DNA of 42,743 bases. Source: Gemmatimonadaceae bacterium. Its GTDB lineage: Bacteria > Latescibacterota > UBA2968 > UBA8231. Below the pieces are notes generated by a model that had not been told where the DNA came from, did no database searches, and was given only the letters and a program-made list of their open reading frames with translations. Location: assembly GCA_002726335.1 (NCBI GenBank), contig PBSR01000210.1, positions 1-42,743 on the forward strand, read 5' to 3'. Shown one piece after another: positions 1 to 8,446 of this stretch. Positions within the stretch are counted from its first letter, which is position 1, and each line of letters opens with the position of its first letter. Made by a program: the position numbers and the translations under genes.

Positions 1-1343
1 ACATCCTTGTGCCGGTCGGCAGCGGGCTGGACCGACAGCACGTGCACGTCGAAGCGCTCGTTGGTGTAGCTGTCGAGCTCTCGCAGGAAATCTGACGCTT
101 TATGGTTCCAACCCAGCACGAGAATCCGGCGCCTGGACAGGTCCGGATCCTGCGATCCATCCCCCTGCTCTCTGGGCAGAGCCTGCAGGTCGGTGTCGAC
201 GAGGGGTTGCGTGTCCTCGAAGGTCCGTGCCAGCAGTACTGCGCGCGTATTCTCGTCAACCAGCGTGTCATCAGCCGGGTTCAGCAGGGGCTTGAAGCTG
301 GCGCCGCTCGGTTGCACGAATCCCAGCAATACCGCCTGCGGGTAGGCCTCCACAAGTTCGGCGAAGGAGCGACCTACGAACTCCTTGCAGGGCCGGATGA
401 ACACTTCGTTGCCGTCATCCCGTATCAGCAGCTCCTCGAATACGGGAAACACGCCGACGTGGCGTACGACCTGGGCCATGAGGCGCGCCACGAAGCGATG
501 GCTCGACAGAATCTCGATCTCGCCAGCGTAGGCCCGCCGGGCCAGGTGCAGCTTGCGGTCGTCGAATATCTCGCCTACGAGCCAGGGCAGGTGGTCGATG
601 CGCTGTTGCCTGCCATAGTGGGAGATCGTCAGGATCGTCTTGATGATGCGACTGTCGGAGTTGTCCAGCCCCCCGGAGGAGAAATCCGAGCCCGGAAGGA
701 TCACCGCTGCCGCCTGGGCAAAGGCGACTCTCTCCAGATGGTCGACCTGCAGAGCCGAGCCGCTGCGCAGAATCAGGTCGCCAGGATCCCAGAGCGGCCC
801 CAGCGAATCCTTCAGGCTCTGCACCCGTTCGGCATTCACGTCATCGGCGAGGACAACGATCACCAGCCGCCGGGCGCCGACGCGGCGCAGAAACCGGCCC
901 GCCCGCCCATGCGACTGCAGCAGCTCCTGCAGAATCGAGGGCGTGCGATTCGTCCACCCGAGCACCAGGATGTGATCGTGCCGGACGACCGGCGTGAACC
1001 CACGCTCGAGATTGCGCAGCGTCTGGGTCAACCATTGGGTCATGATCGCTACCAGCGACCCGAGAAAGACCACGTATCCCATGACGGTCACTGAAAAAGA
1101 GATCACCCGGCGGGCGACACCCACGTCATCACCGAGATAGCCCGGATCGGTGAGTCGCAGGAAGGCCCACCAGACGGCATCCGACCACTCATCGAAGCCA
1201 CCGTCCACACGCATGACCAGAGTACCGGCACCGACGCTCACCAGTCCTACGATGGCCGCCGCAAACAGCAGCCGGTAGTGGGCGCCGCGCACGAGCAGAC
1301 GCTCGACGAGATACTGCAGGCGTTGACTGGGTCGAAGGGGCAT
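1..1343 (-). CDS. CASTOR/POLLUX-like ion channel with RCK domains (3' end beyond window)
   Basis: The minus strand is open from an ATG at 1343 to the left edge (447 codons, no stop); AAGGA precedes the ATG. Residues ~23-45 form a first hydrophobic helix. A pore-like stretch (DAVWWAFLRLTDPGYLGDD, ~60-78) follows, then a second helix (ending near residue 110, VFLGSLVAIMTQWLTQTL) and a Rossmann-type regulatory domain beginning HILVLGWTNRTPSILQELL. A second such domain starts near the edge with ILVLGWNHKASDFLREL. Two helices plus tandem RCK-like domains is the layout of bacterial relatives of the plant CASTOR/POLLUX nuclear channels. There is no TVGYG filter; the filter position reads LTDPGY, as expected for this family rather than for classical potassium channels. 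Likely role: ligand-gated cation conductance in the inner membrane. Selectivity cannot be read from sequence. Transcribed away from the methyltransferase at 1498. Confidence 0.85.
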   Translation of the reverse strand, partial: MPLRPSQRLQYLVERLLVRGAHYRLLFAAAIVGLVSVGAGTLVMRVDGGFDEWSDAVWWAFLRLTDPGYLGDDVGVARRVISFSVTVMGYVVFLGSLVAIMTQWLTQTLRNLERGFTPVVRHDHILVLGWTNRTPSILQELLQSHGRAGRFLRRVGARRLVIVVLADDVNAERVQSLKDSLGPLWDPGDLILRSGSALQVDHLERVAFAQAAAVILPGSDFSSGGLDNSDSRIIKTILTISHYGRQQRIDHLPWLVGEIFDDRKLHLARRAYAGEIEILSSHRFVARLMAQVVRHVGVFPVFEELLIRDDGNEVFIRPCKEFVGRSFAELVEAYPQAVLLGFVQPSGASFKPLLNPADDTLVDENTRAVLLARTFEDTQPLVDTDLQALPREQGDGSQDPDLSRRRILVLGWNHKASDFLRELDSYTNERFDVHVLSVQPAADRHKD

Positions 1344-1497
1344 GGTCCTTACCTAAGCACCTATTCCTGCGAGCGCAAGATCCCCACGCGAGGGTTTGGG
1401 GACTCTGATCCCTGACGCTGGCCGGTTTCCCCTTGCCAGTGTTCGTACTGTGTGCGGAGTTCTCGTCATTCCTCGTTACGCGGAGGCAGGATCACCC

Positions 1498-2271
1498 ATG
1501 CTCCAGCACGAACACAGCCAGGCGAACAGGACCGCCTGGTCCCATCGCGCCTACGAGGCGTGGACCCGAGGTTACGGCACGCCGCAGGAGGCGGCGGCGA
1601 AGCTGAAGGCCGACCCCGAGCACGTCATGCGGGAGACCTGGCAACACTTCGGCAGCGTTGAGGGAAAATCCGTTGCCAACCTCCTCGGCTCTCACGGTCG
1701 TCGCGCCGTCACCCTTGGTCTGCTTGGTGCCGATGTGACAGTCGTCGACATCTCGGAGGAGAACCGGCGCTACGCCCTCGAACTGTCCAAGGCGGCGGGG
1801 ATCTCCATCGACTACATCGTCGCCGATGTCTCGGCCTGGGATGCCGAACCCTTCGCCGGTCGCTTCGACTTCGTCTTCATGGAGTATGGCATTCTGCACT
1901 ACTTCGTCGACCTGGGTCCGCTCGTGTAGCGTGTGGAACGGATTCTCAGGCCCGGTGGCAGGTTGATCCTGCACGAGTTCCACCCACTCATGAGCAAATG
2001 CAATCCGCAGGATGACGGGGATCGTCTGTATCTGCTGGGCGACTACTTCGGCGACGAAGTCCACAGGAAACCGGCGCCCACCCGCGTCAACTTCGATGCC
2101 GATGACGCTTCGGACTTCCCCCTTGGCAGGGTGATCTATTGGCAGCTGGGGGAGGCGGTGACCGCTGTGTGCGACGGCGGTCTGGTCATCGAGTCCCTCA
2201 CCGAGAACCCCCACCCTGAAAGAACCAGGTTCCCAGGAACCTTCACCCTGGTTGCGACGAAAAACCCCTGA
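1498..2271 (+). pseudogene. Class I SAM-dependent methyltransferase interrupted by one amber codon
   Basis: Translation probably starts at the ATG at 1498, with GGAGG about 12 bases upstream; the same frame is open further back but has no better signal. The protein begins MLQHEHSQANRTAWSHRAYE and has a SAM-binding motif I region (LLGSHGRRAVTLGLLGADVTVVDIS), motif II (YIVADV) and a post-I segment ending MEYGILHYFVDLGPLV. A TAG at 1927-1929 interrupts it. The same frame then resumes directly with RVERILRPGGRLILHEFHPL, the expected next motif of this family, and runs to 2271. A single substitution therefore separates an otherwise intact ~257-residue methyltransferase into 143- and 113-residue pieces. 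Possible explanations are a recent nonsense mutation, a sequencing error or amber suppression. The substrate is unknown; relatives are often small-molecule O/N-methyltransferases. Confidence 0.8.
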
Positions 2272-2368
2272 AGCGCTCTCGTGCCCTGCCCCTGCGGCTT
2301 GCCACGACGATGGGAGAACCATCACTTATGGAGTCTTGTCGTCCCGCAACCTCAAGGAGTGCTCGACC

Positions 2369-3193
2369 ATGGGCTTTTCTTACTGCCTGAACACCAGCAC
2401 CATCCGCAGCGATGGCGCCTCTGTGCTGGACATGATCAACACCGCCGCCGACGCCGGCTACGACGGTATCGAGCCGTGGGTGAAGGAACTGGACGCATGG
2501 GTGGCCGGCGGTGGCACACTGAAGCAAGCGCGGGAGCGGGCCGAAGAGCGGGGTATCGCCATCGTCAACCTGATCGGGTTTCCGGAGTGGGCAGTGCCCG
2601 AAGACGATCGACGTGCGAAAGGTCTCGAGGAAGCGGCCCGCTGCTTCGAGATGGCCCGGGATCTGGGCTGCAAATACGTCGCCGCACCGCCCATCGGCAT
2701 CCACGACCGTGAAGTCGAGTTGCTACCGGTGGCGGAGCGCTTCGCTGCGCTTGTCGACCTTGCAGCCGAATCTGGGGTGAAGCCGCTGCTGGAATACTGG
2801 GGCATCGCCCGGACTCTAGGCCGAACCGGTGAAGTGCTGCTGGTTGCAGCCGAATGTGGGCGACCGGGCGTGCAGATGCTCGCCGATGTGTTCCATATGT
2901 ACAAGGGCAGTGGGCATCACCACGGCTTCGAACACTTCGGTGCGAACCGGCTTGGCCTGGTTCACGTCAACGATATCCCGGCAACGCCCGGGCGTGCCGA
3001 TGTGACCGACGCTGACCGCGTCTACCCCGGCGATGGGCTGGCTCCCTGGGAACAGATCGTAGCGACACTGAAGTCGATCGGGTACGAGGGTATGTTGTCG
3101 CTGGAGCTGTTCAACGAGAGCTACTGGGCCCAGGGACCGGAGACGGTGGCGAGAGAAGGTCTGGCGAAGCTGAAGCGCTGCGTGGAAGAGTAG
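2369..3193 (+). CDS. Sugar phosphate isomerase/epimerase-like TIM barrel (AP endonuclease 2 fold)
   Basis: 274 residues from the ATG at 2369, chosen because AAGGAG lies 9 bases upstream; the frame is open further back but without a signal. The protein has the xylose-isomerase-like TIM-barrel pattern. Likely divalent-metal ligands appear in order: Glu in LLEYWG, Asp/His in LADVFHMY, His in LVHVNDIP and Glu in LSLELFNESYW. Such enzymes isomerise or epimerise keto-sugars, inosose or hydroxypyruvate-type substrates in the cytoplasm. The exact substrate is not decidable. It follows the methyltransferase by ~100 bases on the same strand and converges with the MFS gene at 3224. Confidence 0.88.
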   Translation: MGFSYCLNTSTIRSDGASVLDMINTAADAGYDGIEPWVKELDAWVAGGGTLKQARERAEERGIAIVNLIGFPEWAVPEDDRRAKGLEEAARCFEMARDLGCKYVAAPPIGIHDREVELLPVAERFAALVDLAAESGVKPLLEYWGIARTLGRTGEVLLVAAECGRPGVQMLADVFHMYKGSGHHHGFEHFGANRLGLVHVNDIPATPGRADVTDADRVYPGDGLAPWEQIVATLKSIGYEGMLSLELFNESYWAQGPETVAREGLAKLKRCVEE

Positions 3194-3223
3194 ACACGGA
3201 CCTGGTACCGCCGATGGGTTGGC

Positions 3224-4627
3224 TCAATGCGGAGAGGGACGGTGCTGGATTCCCAGCGTCGCCAGAGTCGCCGCAAAGGCGGTGATGACGACGACGGTGA
3301 GGACCCGTGTGAACCCCGCGATCTCGTCGCCGACTCCATACAGCATGGGCAGTGCACTGGACCCCGCGATGCTGCCCGCATAGCGACAGGTCGAGTAGAT
3401 GCCCGACGCCGATCCCGCTCGTTCTCGCGTCACCGACTCCAGCACTGCCGTCTGCAACCCCGCCTGCGACAGTCCCAGTCCGATGCCCGCCACGATCAAC
3501 CCCGTCAACATCACAGGCAGTGCCTCTGTACCCGGTTCGAACCTTACCAGGTAGGCCATGCCGACCGTCAGCAGCAACATTCCGAGAGTCGTCGGCCAGC
3601 GACGCCCCCAACGATCCGCCAGCCGTCCTCCGAGGGGGGCACAGACCACCGTGGGCGCCCACAGCGCCGACAGCACCAGCCCTACCTGCGTACTCGACCA
3701 ACCGGGAAGCCCCGCAAGCAGGAGAGGAATCGTCAGGAACGTCGTGTACATCGACAGGTTGCTGCAGGCGACGCCCGCACAGCCGGAGGCGAAGGTCCGG
3801 CGCAGGAAGAATCGGGGTTGAAAGACCGGATCTTCGTGGCCTGCCTCGCGGTACAGAAAGTACACCGCCAGCAGCACCAGCAGCACCGCGCCGCCCCACG
3901 TTGCTGAGGGAGGCAGCTTGCCCGTCCCACCGGTCAGCAGAGCGGCACCGCCGGCCAGAATCACAATCAGCTGCACCACGCCCACCACGTCGAAGGAGCG
4001 GCGGCTTGGCTCTCCGGCGCGGGTTGGGATCACACGCCATGCCAGAATCAGCGCGGGCACGATGAGGAACAGATTCATCGAGAAGACCGCCCGCCAACCG
4101 GCGAGACGGATCAGCACGCCGCCGAGAGGCGGCCCTGCGGCGGCGGCCAGGACGATGGCGGATCCCAGCAGACCGATGCGGCTGGCGCGGCGCTCTGGTG
4201 GGACCACTTCACGTACCAGGGCCATGCCGTTGGGTAGTGCGATGGCCCCGGCGATGCCCTGCTGGACCCGGAAGACGAGAAGCTGCGTCAGACTCTCGGC
4301 CGTTGCCGCGCCCAGAGAGGCCACGGCGAAATACAGCAGGCCGATCAGGATCAACGGCCGCCGGCCGAAACGATCCCCGAGTTTGCCACCCACCGGCTGC
4401 AGCGACGCCATGGTGACGAGGTAGGCGATCACCAGCCAGCTGCCCGCCGCCAGGTCTGTGGCGAACTCCCCCATGATGTCGGGCAGCGCCACGCCGATCA
4501 TTGTCGAGTTCAACGGCGCCAGCATCGTCGTCAGCGCTACTGTGATCAGGATGACGACCTCGCCCCCACTGTCCCTGGCAAGTCGGATGGTGTCGGCATC
4601 GCCGCCCACCTGGCCAGCGTCAGCCAT
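3224..4627 (-). CDS. MFS drug/solute efflux transporter, DHA2 family (14 TM)
   Basis: 467 residues with 14 predicted hydrophobic segments, the number typical of the DHA2 (EmrB/QacA) family of proton-coupled exporters. Motif A is clear between helices 2 and 3 (GGKLGDRFGRRP). An antiporter motif C-like segment sits in helix 5 (GSAIVLAAAAGPPLGGVL). The first helix carries the LAPLNSTMIGVALPDI stretch common in this family. The start overlaps the end of the upstream PEP/pyruvate-binding-domain gene by 8 bp, and AAAGAGG directly precedes the ATG, so the two genes are almost certainly cotranscribed. The substrate is unknown. Pairing with a phosphotransferase-type ATP-binding domain hints at a resistance or export function, but this is inference. 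Confidence 0.92.
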   Translation of the reverse strand: MADAGQVGGDADTIRLARDSGGEVVILITVALTTMLAPLNSTMIGVALPDIMGEFATDLAAGSWLVIAYLVTMASLQPVGGKLGDRFGRRPLILIGLLYFAVASLGAATAESLTQLLVFRVQQGIAGAIALPNGMALVREVVPPERRASRIGLLGSAIVLAAAAGPPLGGVLIRLAGWRAVFSMNLFLIVPALILAWRVIPTRAGEPSRRSFDVVGVVQLIVILAGGAALLTGGTGKLPPSATWGGAVLLVLLAVYFLYREAGHEDPVFQPRFFLRRTFASGCAGVACSNLSMYTTFLTIPLLLAGLPGWSSTQVGLVLSALWAPTVVCAPLGGRLADRWGRRWPTTLGMLLLTVGMAYLVRFEPGTEALPVMLTGLIVAGIGLGLSQAGLQTAVLESVTRERAGSASGIYSTCRYAGSIAGSSALPMLYGVGDEIAGFTRVLTVVVITAFAATLATLGIQHRPSPH

Positions 4628-5510
4628 CCTCTTTCTTCTCGTCCGCCAGTGTCGTGATCAATCGACACTGCAGCAGATACAGGTCGTCACCGCTGTAGGC
4701 GCTCTCCAGGTCGACGGGCGACCCCATCTGCTCTTCCAGTGAAATCGCCAGTCGCGCCATCTCCACCAGCTGCGTCTCGGACAGTGTCGACTGCGAGCGC
4801 AGGAACCGGGGCACGGCCACGTCCTTCGTACCGCCGGGGATCGACACGGTCATGCAGTTCTTCTCCGCCACAACGGACTCTGTCACGGACAGATCGCGCT
4901 TGTCGACGATGTAGGTGTCGGGCGTCACCGTACCTCCGACGATACTCTCGCCCAGTCCCCAACTGGCGTTGATGACAACCTGATCTCGATTGTTCGTCAC
5001 CGGGTTGGCGCTGAAAATGACGGCCGACGAATCGGCGGGAATCAGCTGCTGTACGAGCACGGCCATCTCGATCTCCTCGAGAGACAACCCGTTGCGTTCG
5101 CGATACTCGGTGACGCGATCGGCCTTGGTGGCGTGCCAGCAACGCAGCACGGCGGCGGCGACTTCCTGTTCACCCACCCGGTTCAGGAAGGTCTCGTATT
5201 GCCCGGCAAAGGAAGCGAATCGACCGTCCTCATCCATCGCTGACGAACGCACGGCGACACTGGGCTGGTCAGCCCCGCAGCGACGGCCCATTTCATGATA
5301 GGTATCGGTGAGTTGGCCGCGCAGGGAGGCAGGGACCTCGTCCGCTCTCCCGTCGTCAGCAAGTGCCGCCCACTGGTGGAACGCCTTCGTCGTCAGACAG
5401 AATCCGGTCGGCACACGATAGTCGGCGGCCAGGCGGCTCAGGTTCGCGACTTTGCCGCCCACCCGCGACACGTCCTGACAGCCCTCGCCATCCAGCCAGA
5501 TGATCGTCAT
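4620..5510 (-). CDS. Stand-alone PEP/pyruvate-binding (PPDK_N) domain protein
   Basis: 296 residues matching only the N-terminal ATP-grasp-like nucleotide-binding domain of PEP synthase, pyruvate phosphate dikinase and rifampin phosphotransferase. Visible family motifs: VGGKVANLSRL near residue 17, VAVRSSAMDEDG (~86), FAGQYETFLN (~102), ADSSAVIFSANPVT (~158), INASWGLGESIVGGTVTPD (~178) and the terminal DLYLLQCRLITT. The phosphohistidine swivel domain and the PEP-binding barrel are absent; full-length relatives are roughly 800 residues. The natural-looking end and overlap with the transporter start suggest a genuine single-domain gene rather than a fragment. It could bind ATP but cannot by itself complete the family's His-phosphate relay. 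It starts 5 bp after the HIT pseudogene. Confidence 0.88.
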   Translation of the reverse strand: MTIIWLDGEGCQDVSRVGGKVANLSRLAADYRVPTGFCLTTKAFHQWAALADDGRADEVPASLRGQLTDTYHEMGRRCGADQPSVAVRSSAMDEDGRFASFAGQYETFLNRVGEQEVAAAVLRCWHATKADRVTEYRERNGLSLEEIEMAVLVQQLIPADSSAVIFSANPVTNNRDQVVINASWGLGESIVGGTVTPDTYIVDKRDLSVTESVVAEKNCMTVSIPGGTKDVAVPRFLRSQSTLSETQLVEMARLAISLEEQMGSPVDLESAYSGDDLYLLQCRLITTLADEKKEDG

Positions 5511-5514
5511 GTCG

Positions 5515-5693
5515 TCAGGAAGGCTCGCCGCCCGTCCTCCGCAGGTTCTGCTCGGACTTCAGCCACCAGCGTATGCCACGTCCGGCGATCCTGTCAGCAC
5601 TCTCTGCGCTTGTTGCAGGAAAAGGCAGTGCTCGTTTTCGAGGACGAGCTCCTGACCTTCGTGGACTCGATCGTGGCAGAATGGACAGATCAT
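5515..5693 (-). pseudogene. HIT-family hydrolase remnant with internal deletion and frameshift
   Basis: From an ATG at 5693 one frame reads MICPFCHDRVHEGQELVLEN...CLFLQ...RVLTGS, the zinc-knuckle start and first strands of a HIT (histidine triad) protein. It then runs out of register and stops. In the neighbouring frame the sequence continues AGRGIRWWLKSEQNLRR and stops at 5515. Recalled HIT proteins of this type have a middle segment with the catalytic HxHxH, ending HVIPR...DEPLAGKGIRWWLK. The two ends therefore belong to one gene that has lost about 75 codons, including all catalytic histidines. The junction is near 5575-5590. The product cannot be active. The gene lies immediately upstream of the PPDK_N gene and may still carry its transcript start (a TTGACA lies on the minus strand at 5726-5731, without a convincing -10). 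Confidence 0.65.
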
Positions 5694-5832
5694 ATCGACA
5701 TACACTGAATCCCCACGCCAAATCGTGTCAAATCCGACTCTGGGCAACGGCAGCATGACGCCATGAGTTGGAGCGACGCGATATTCTGCGCCAAGACCGG
5801 GGCGTCATCGGCCTGCAGCTATCGCTCTGCGC

Positions 5833-7678
5833 TCAGCGCGCCTCTGCCCATTGCAGTACCTGCGGAAACGGCACGTCTGGCAGCTCGCCGAACAACGGAT
5901 CCCGCGCCAGGCGTGCCCGTGACATCTTCGGCGATGTCAGTCCGCACAGGAAGCGCGCCACCGCCCGCGGTGTGCCCAACGCCTCGCCGGCATCGTCGAT
6001 CGTCGGCTGCAGACGCTCATGCAGATCGTCGGGAATCGTACCGGGCTGGCGCTCGGGGATCGGCGCGGCATCATCAGTGCAACCGGTGCATACGCCGCAT
6101 GGGCCATCCAGCTGTTCGCCGAAGTGCGCCGCCAGCGACCGCGCTCGACAATCGTTGCGGCCGAACAGATCCAGCACCTGCTGCAACCGCGCGATCTCGG
6201 TCGTCTCGCACTGTTCATTGTATGCCGCCAGTTCGTCGGCCAGCCCCTGGGCGTCATCCGGTGTGCGCAGTTGCCGGTAGCGGTTGCGCACACCGCCGGC
6301 CTGCACTTCGAGAAGTTGTTGATCCTCCAGCCAATCCAGCGCTTTGAGGATCCGCTCGCGATCCACCTGCAGGGCGTTGGCCGCCTGTGCCGGATCCAAC
6401 TGCAGCCACACGCGGCCCTCCTTCGCAAAGCCGAATACCCCCTCCAGAAACTGTCGGCGCTCGCCGTCGAAACGGCCAAAGATCTCTTGCGGGTCGACGA
6501 GGGGTTTGAACTTCACCTCAGAGTAGAATGGTGTGCCGCCCTGCAGATACCCATCCAGTTCCAGCCGCGTCAGCAGGGTGCGCAGCACCAGTTGGCGGAT
6601 GTCGGTGTTCGACGACAGCTCGTACTGGCTGATGTCGAATTCCATGTCCTGCGCGAACACCCCGTCCACCAGGGCACGCACAGCCTGCGCATCGGGTGTG
6701 TCACCGAAGACAAAGTTCTCCAGCACCGTCAGGTCGTCGGCGCATACCAGCGTGTGACACACCGACGTGCCGCCGTCGCGACCGGCACGGCCGATTTCCT
6801 GCGCGTAATTCTCCAGACTCTTCGGCAGGTTGTAGTGCACGACGCGGCGGATGTCGGCCTTGTCGATGCCCATGCCGAAGGCGATGGTCGCCACGACGAT
6901 GGCCGAGTCCGACGCCATGCCCGGCGTTGCTCAGCGCTCGCGCCACGCCCTCGGCCGTCTTCTGCAACGTCACGTAGACGATAGTCGGTCCTGCCGGCTC
7001 GTCGCCCAGGATCGCAAGCAGCGCGCCATCCCGTTCACTGGCGCTGACCACGGTGGAACGCAGGGTCAGGTTGGGCCTGTGGAACGGCGTGCGTACCGCG
7101 TGGTCGGGCTGGATGTCGAAGCCGGCGCAGATATCGTCAAGCACCTTCGGCGTCGCCGTGGCGGTGAGTGCCAGCACGCGCTCGGCGTTGTACAGCTTCG
7201 CGTAACCGGCCAGCTTCAGGTAATCGGGTCGGAAGTTGTGCCCCCACTCCGAGATGCAGTGCGCTTCGTCGACGGCGAACAGGCTGATGGGTATGCCGTC
7301 TATGGCCTGGCGAAAGCGCTCGTTGTTGAACCGTTCCGGCGCCACGTAGAGCAGCCGCATCGCCCCGGAGCGTACACCATCCATCACCTCGCGATACTCC
7401 TCCAGGCTCAGGCTCGAATCGAGCCGGGCGGCGCGGATGCCGCGGGCGTGCAGCGCGTCGATCTGGTCCTTCATCAGCGCGATCAGCGGCGACACGACCA
7501 GTGTGAGCCCTGGCAGCAACAGCGCCGGCAGCTGGTAGCACAACGACTTGCCGCCCCCTGTGCGAAACACCGCAGCGGTAGAGTGGCCCGCCAGCAGGTG
7601 TTCGATGGCTTGCTCCTGGCCGGGACGGAACTCGTCGAAGCCGAAGTGCTGCTGCAGGGCGGCACGGGCGTCGGTCAC
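5833..7678 (-). pseudogene. recQ: ATP-dependent DNA helicase RecQ, internal deletion plus frameshift
   Basis: The 5' part, from a GTG at 7678, encodes the first RecA-like lobe: [14 protein letters not shown], Walker A as [12 protein letters not shown], motif II as VDEAHC, motif III as ALTATAT. It continues to ...VARALSNAG near 6925. The rest is in another frame from ~6918: [34 protein letters not shown], then the zinc/winged-helix region ([17 protein letters not shown]). What should lie between (the YHAGL...R..Q..F strand-helix of the second lobe, about 20-25 codons) is missing, and the frame changes. As sequenced, no functional helicase can be made. The GTG start overlaps the PIN-toxin stop (GTGA). 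Confidence 0.88.
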
Positions 7679-8070
7679 TCGTCCGCCTGAATGACTGCAA
7701 CGTCGTATGGAAGGAATTGACGGTCCGCTGTCAGCAGCGGCAGATCCTCCTGCTGTGATACGGCGATGAGCAACCGATCGAACGGGTCACGATGGTGCCG
7801 AGGCAACTCGGCGACGGCGCAGACGTGATTGTGCTGAATGGGGAGCGCCTCGACCCCGTCGCGTGCAAGCCTCGAGAGGATGAACGTGCCGGGCGGTTCG
7901 GGAAGCGGCAGTCGTTCCAGGTTGTACTTGATCGAGATCTCCCAGGAACTGGCAGCCGACAGCACGAGATGGTTGTCGGCGTCCTCGACGAGTTCTCGTG
8001 CTCTTGGGCCAAGCCGCGTTGGTTCGAGGATGCTCCAGAGCCAGACGTGGGTGTCGAGCAACAACCTCAC
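7675..8070 (-). CDS. PIN-domain toxin (VapC-like ribonuclease)
   Basis: 131 residues of the PIN fold. The N-terminus [12 protein letters not shown] carries the first catalytic Asp; a conserved Glu follows in [11 protein letters not shown]; the [12 protein letters not shown] block and LLTADRQF supply further acidic metal ligands. Proteins of this type are the ribonuclease toxins of Phd/PIN or VapBC-type modules. Translation starts at GTG (8068-8070), overlapping the antitoxin stop as GTGA. Its own TGA overlaps the recQ GTG in the same way. The full acidic set suggests an active toxin held in check by the adjacent antitoxin. Confidence 0.92.
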   Translation of the reverse strand: MRLLLDTHVWLWSILEPTRLGPRARELVEDADNHLVLSAASSWEISIKYNLERLPLPEPPGTFILSRLARDGVEALPIQHNHVCAVAELPRHHRDPFDRLLIAVSQQEDLPLLTADRQFLPYDVAVIQADE

Positions 8071-8297
8071 CGTTCGAACGAATCCAGCAGGTCGTCTGGC
8101 AGTGGCGCGTCGAAGTCTGCCGGAATCTCGAACAGACCCTGGTCACGGCCGAGGACGCGCCTGCGCCTACCGTGGTAGGCGGAAAGGCGAGCCACCGGCG
8201 TCCCGGCGCTGGCGATGATGACCTCTTCTCCTTCGGCAACCTTGTTGAGGAGCCGAGAGAGATGTGTTTTTGCTTCGTGGATGTTGACCTGAATCAT
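8067..8297 (-). CDS. Phd/YefM-type antitoxin
   Basis: 76 residues beginning MIQVNIHEAKTHLSRLLNKV, the standard N-terminal DNA-binding fold of Phd/YefM antitoxins, with IIASAGTPVARL in the second half of that domain. The acidic, proline-containing C-terminus (FEIPADFDAPLPDDLLDSF) is the usual disordered toxin-binding tail. GGAGG lies 6 bases before the ATG. It is the first gene of the antitoxin-toxin-recQ array. The 11-bp inverted repeat at 8313-8342 covers its promoter, so autorepression is likely. Confidence 0.93.
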   Translation of the reverse strand: MIQVNIHEAKTHLSRLLNKVAEGEEVIIASAGTPVARLSAYHGRRRRVLGRDQGLFEIPADFDAPLPDDLLDSFER

Positions 8298-8312
8298 ACC
8301 GACCTCCGATCA

Positions 8313-8344
8313 GACTAAACTAAGATATTGATTAGTTTAGTCAA
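8313..8344 (-). promoter_or_regulatory. Toxin-antitoxin promoter with perfect 11-bp inverted-repeat operator
   Basis: GACTAAACTAA (8313-8323) and TTAGTTTAGTC (8332-8342) are exact reverse complements separated by 8 bases. On the minus strand TTGACT (8339-8344) and TAGTTT (8317-8322) are spaced by 16 bases like a sigma-70 -35/-10 pair, so each element lies in one arm of the repeat. The element sits 15 bases upstream of the antitoxin ATG. A Phd-family dimer bound here would occlude RNA polymerase. The segment is AT-rich against a GC-rich background. Confidence 0.75.
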
Positions 8345-8446
8345 TCCGAAATCAGCATGACACGGTCCACACAACTTGGGAACTCCCGCTTCCGCCGGGC
8401 CGTCCAAGCACTCGCACACTTCCATCCGTGACGACGAGGAACATCT

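Noticed and set aside
102..1094. 330-codon plus-strand frame at the left edge
   Set aside because: It is the shadow of the channel gene on the minus strand, which shows coherent helices and RCK motifs; the plus frame is low-complexity Gln/Arg-rich with no family sense.
1492..2325. 277-codon minus-strand frame opposite the methyltransferase
   Set aside because: It is antisense to a frame with clear SAM-methyltransferase motifs and has no motif of its own, even though the sense frame has a stop.
8357..8431. 24-codon plus-strand frame between the TA promoter and the cupin gene
   Set aside because: Too short, no Shine-Dalgarno, no recognisable domain.
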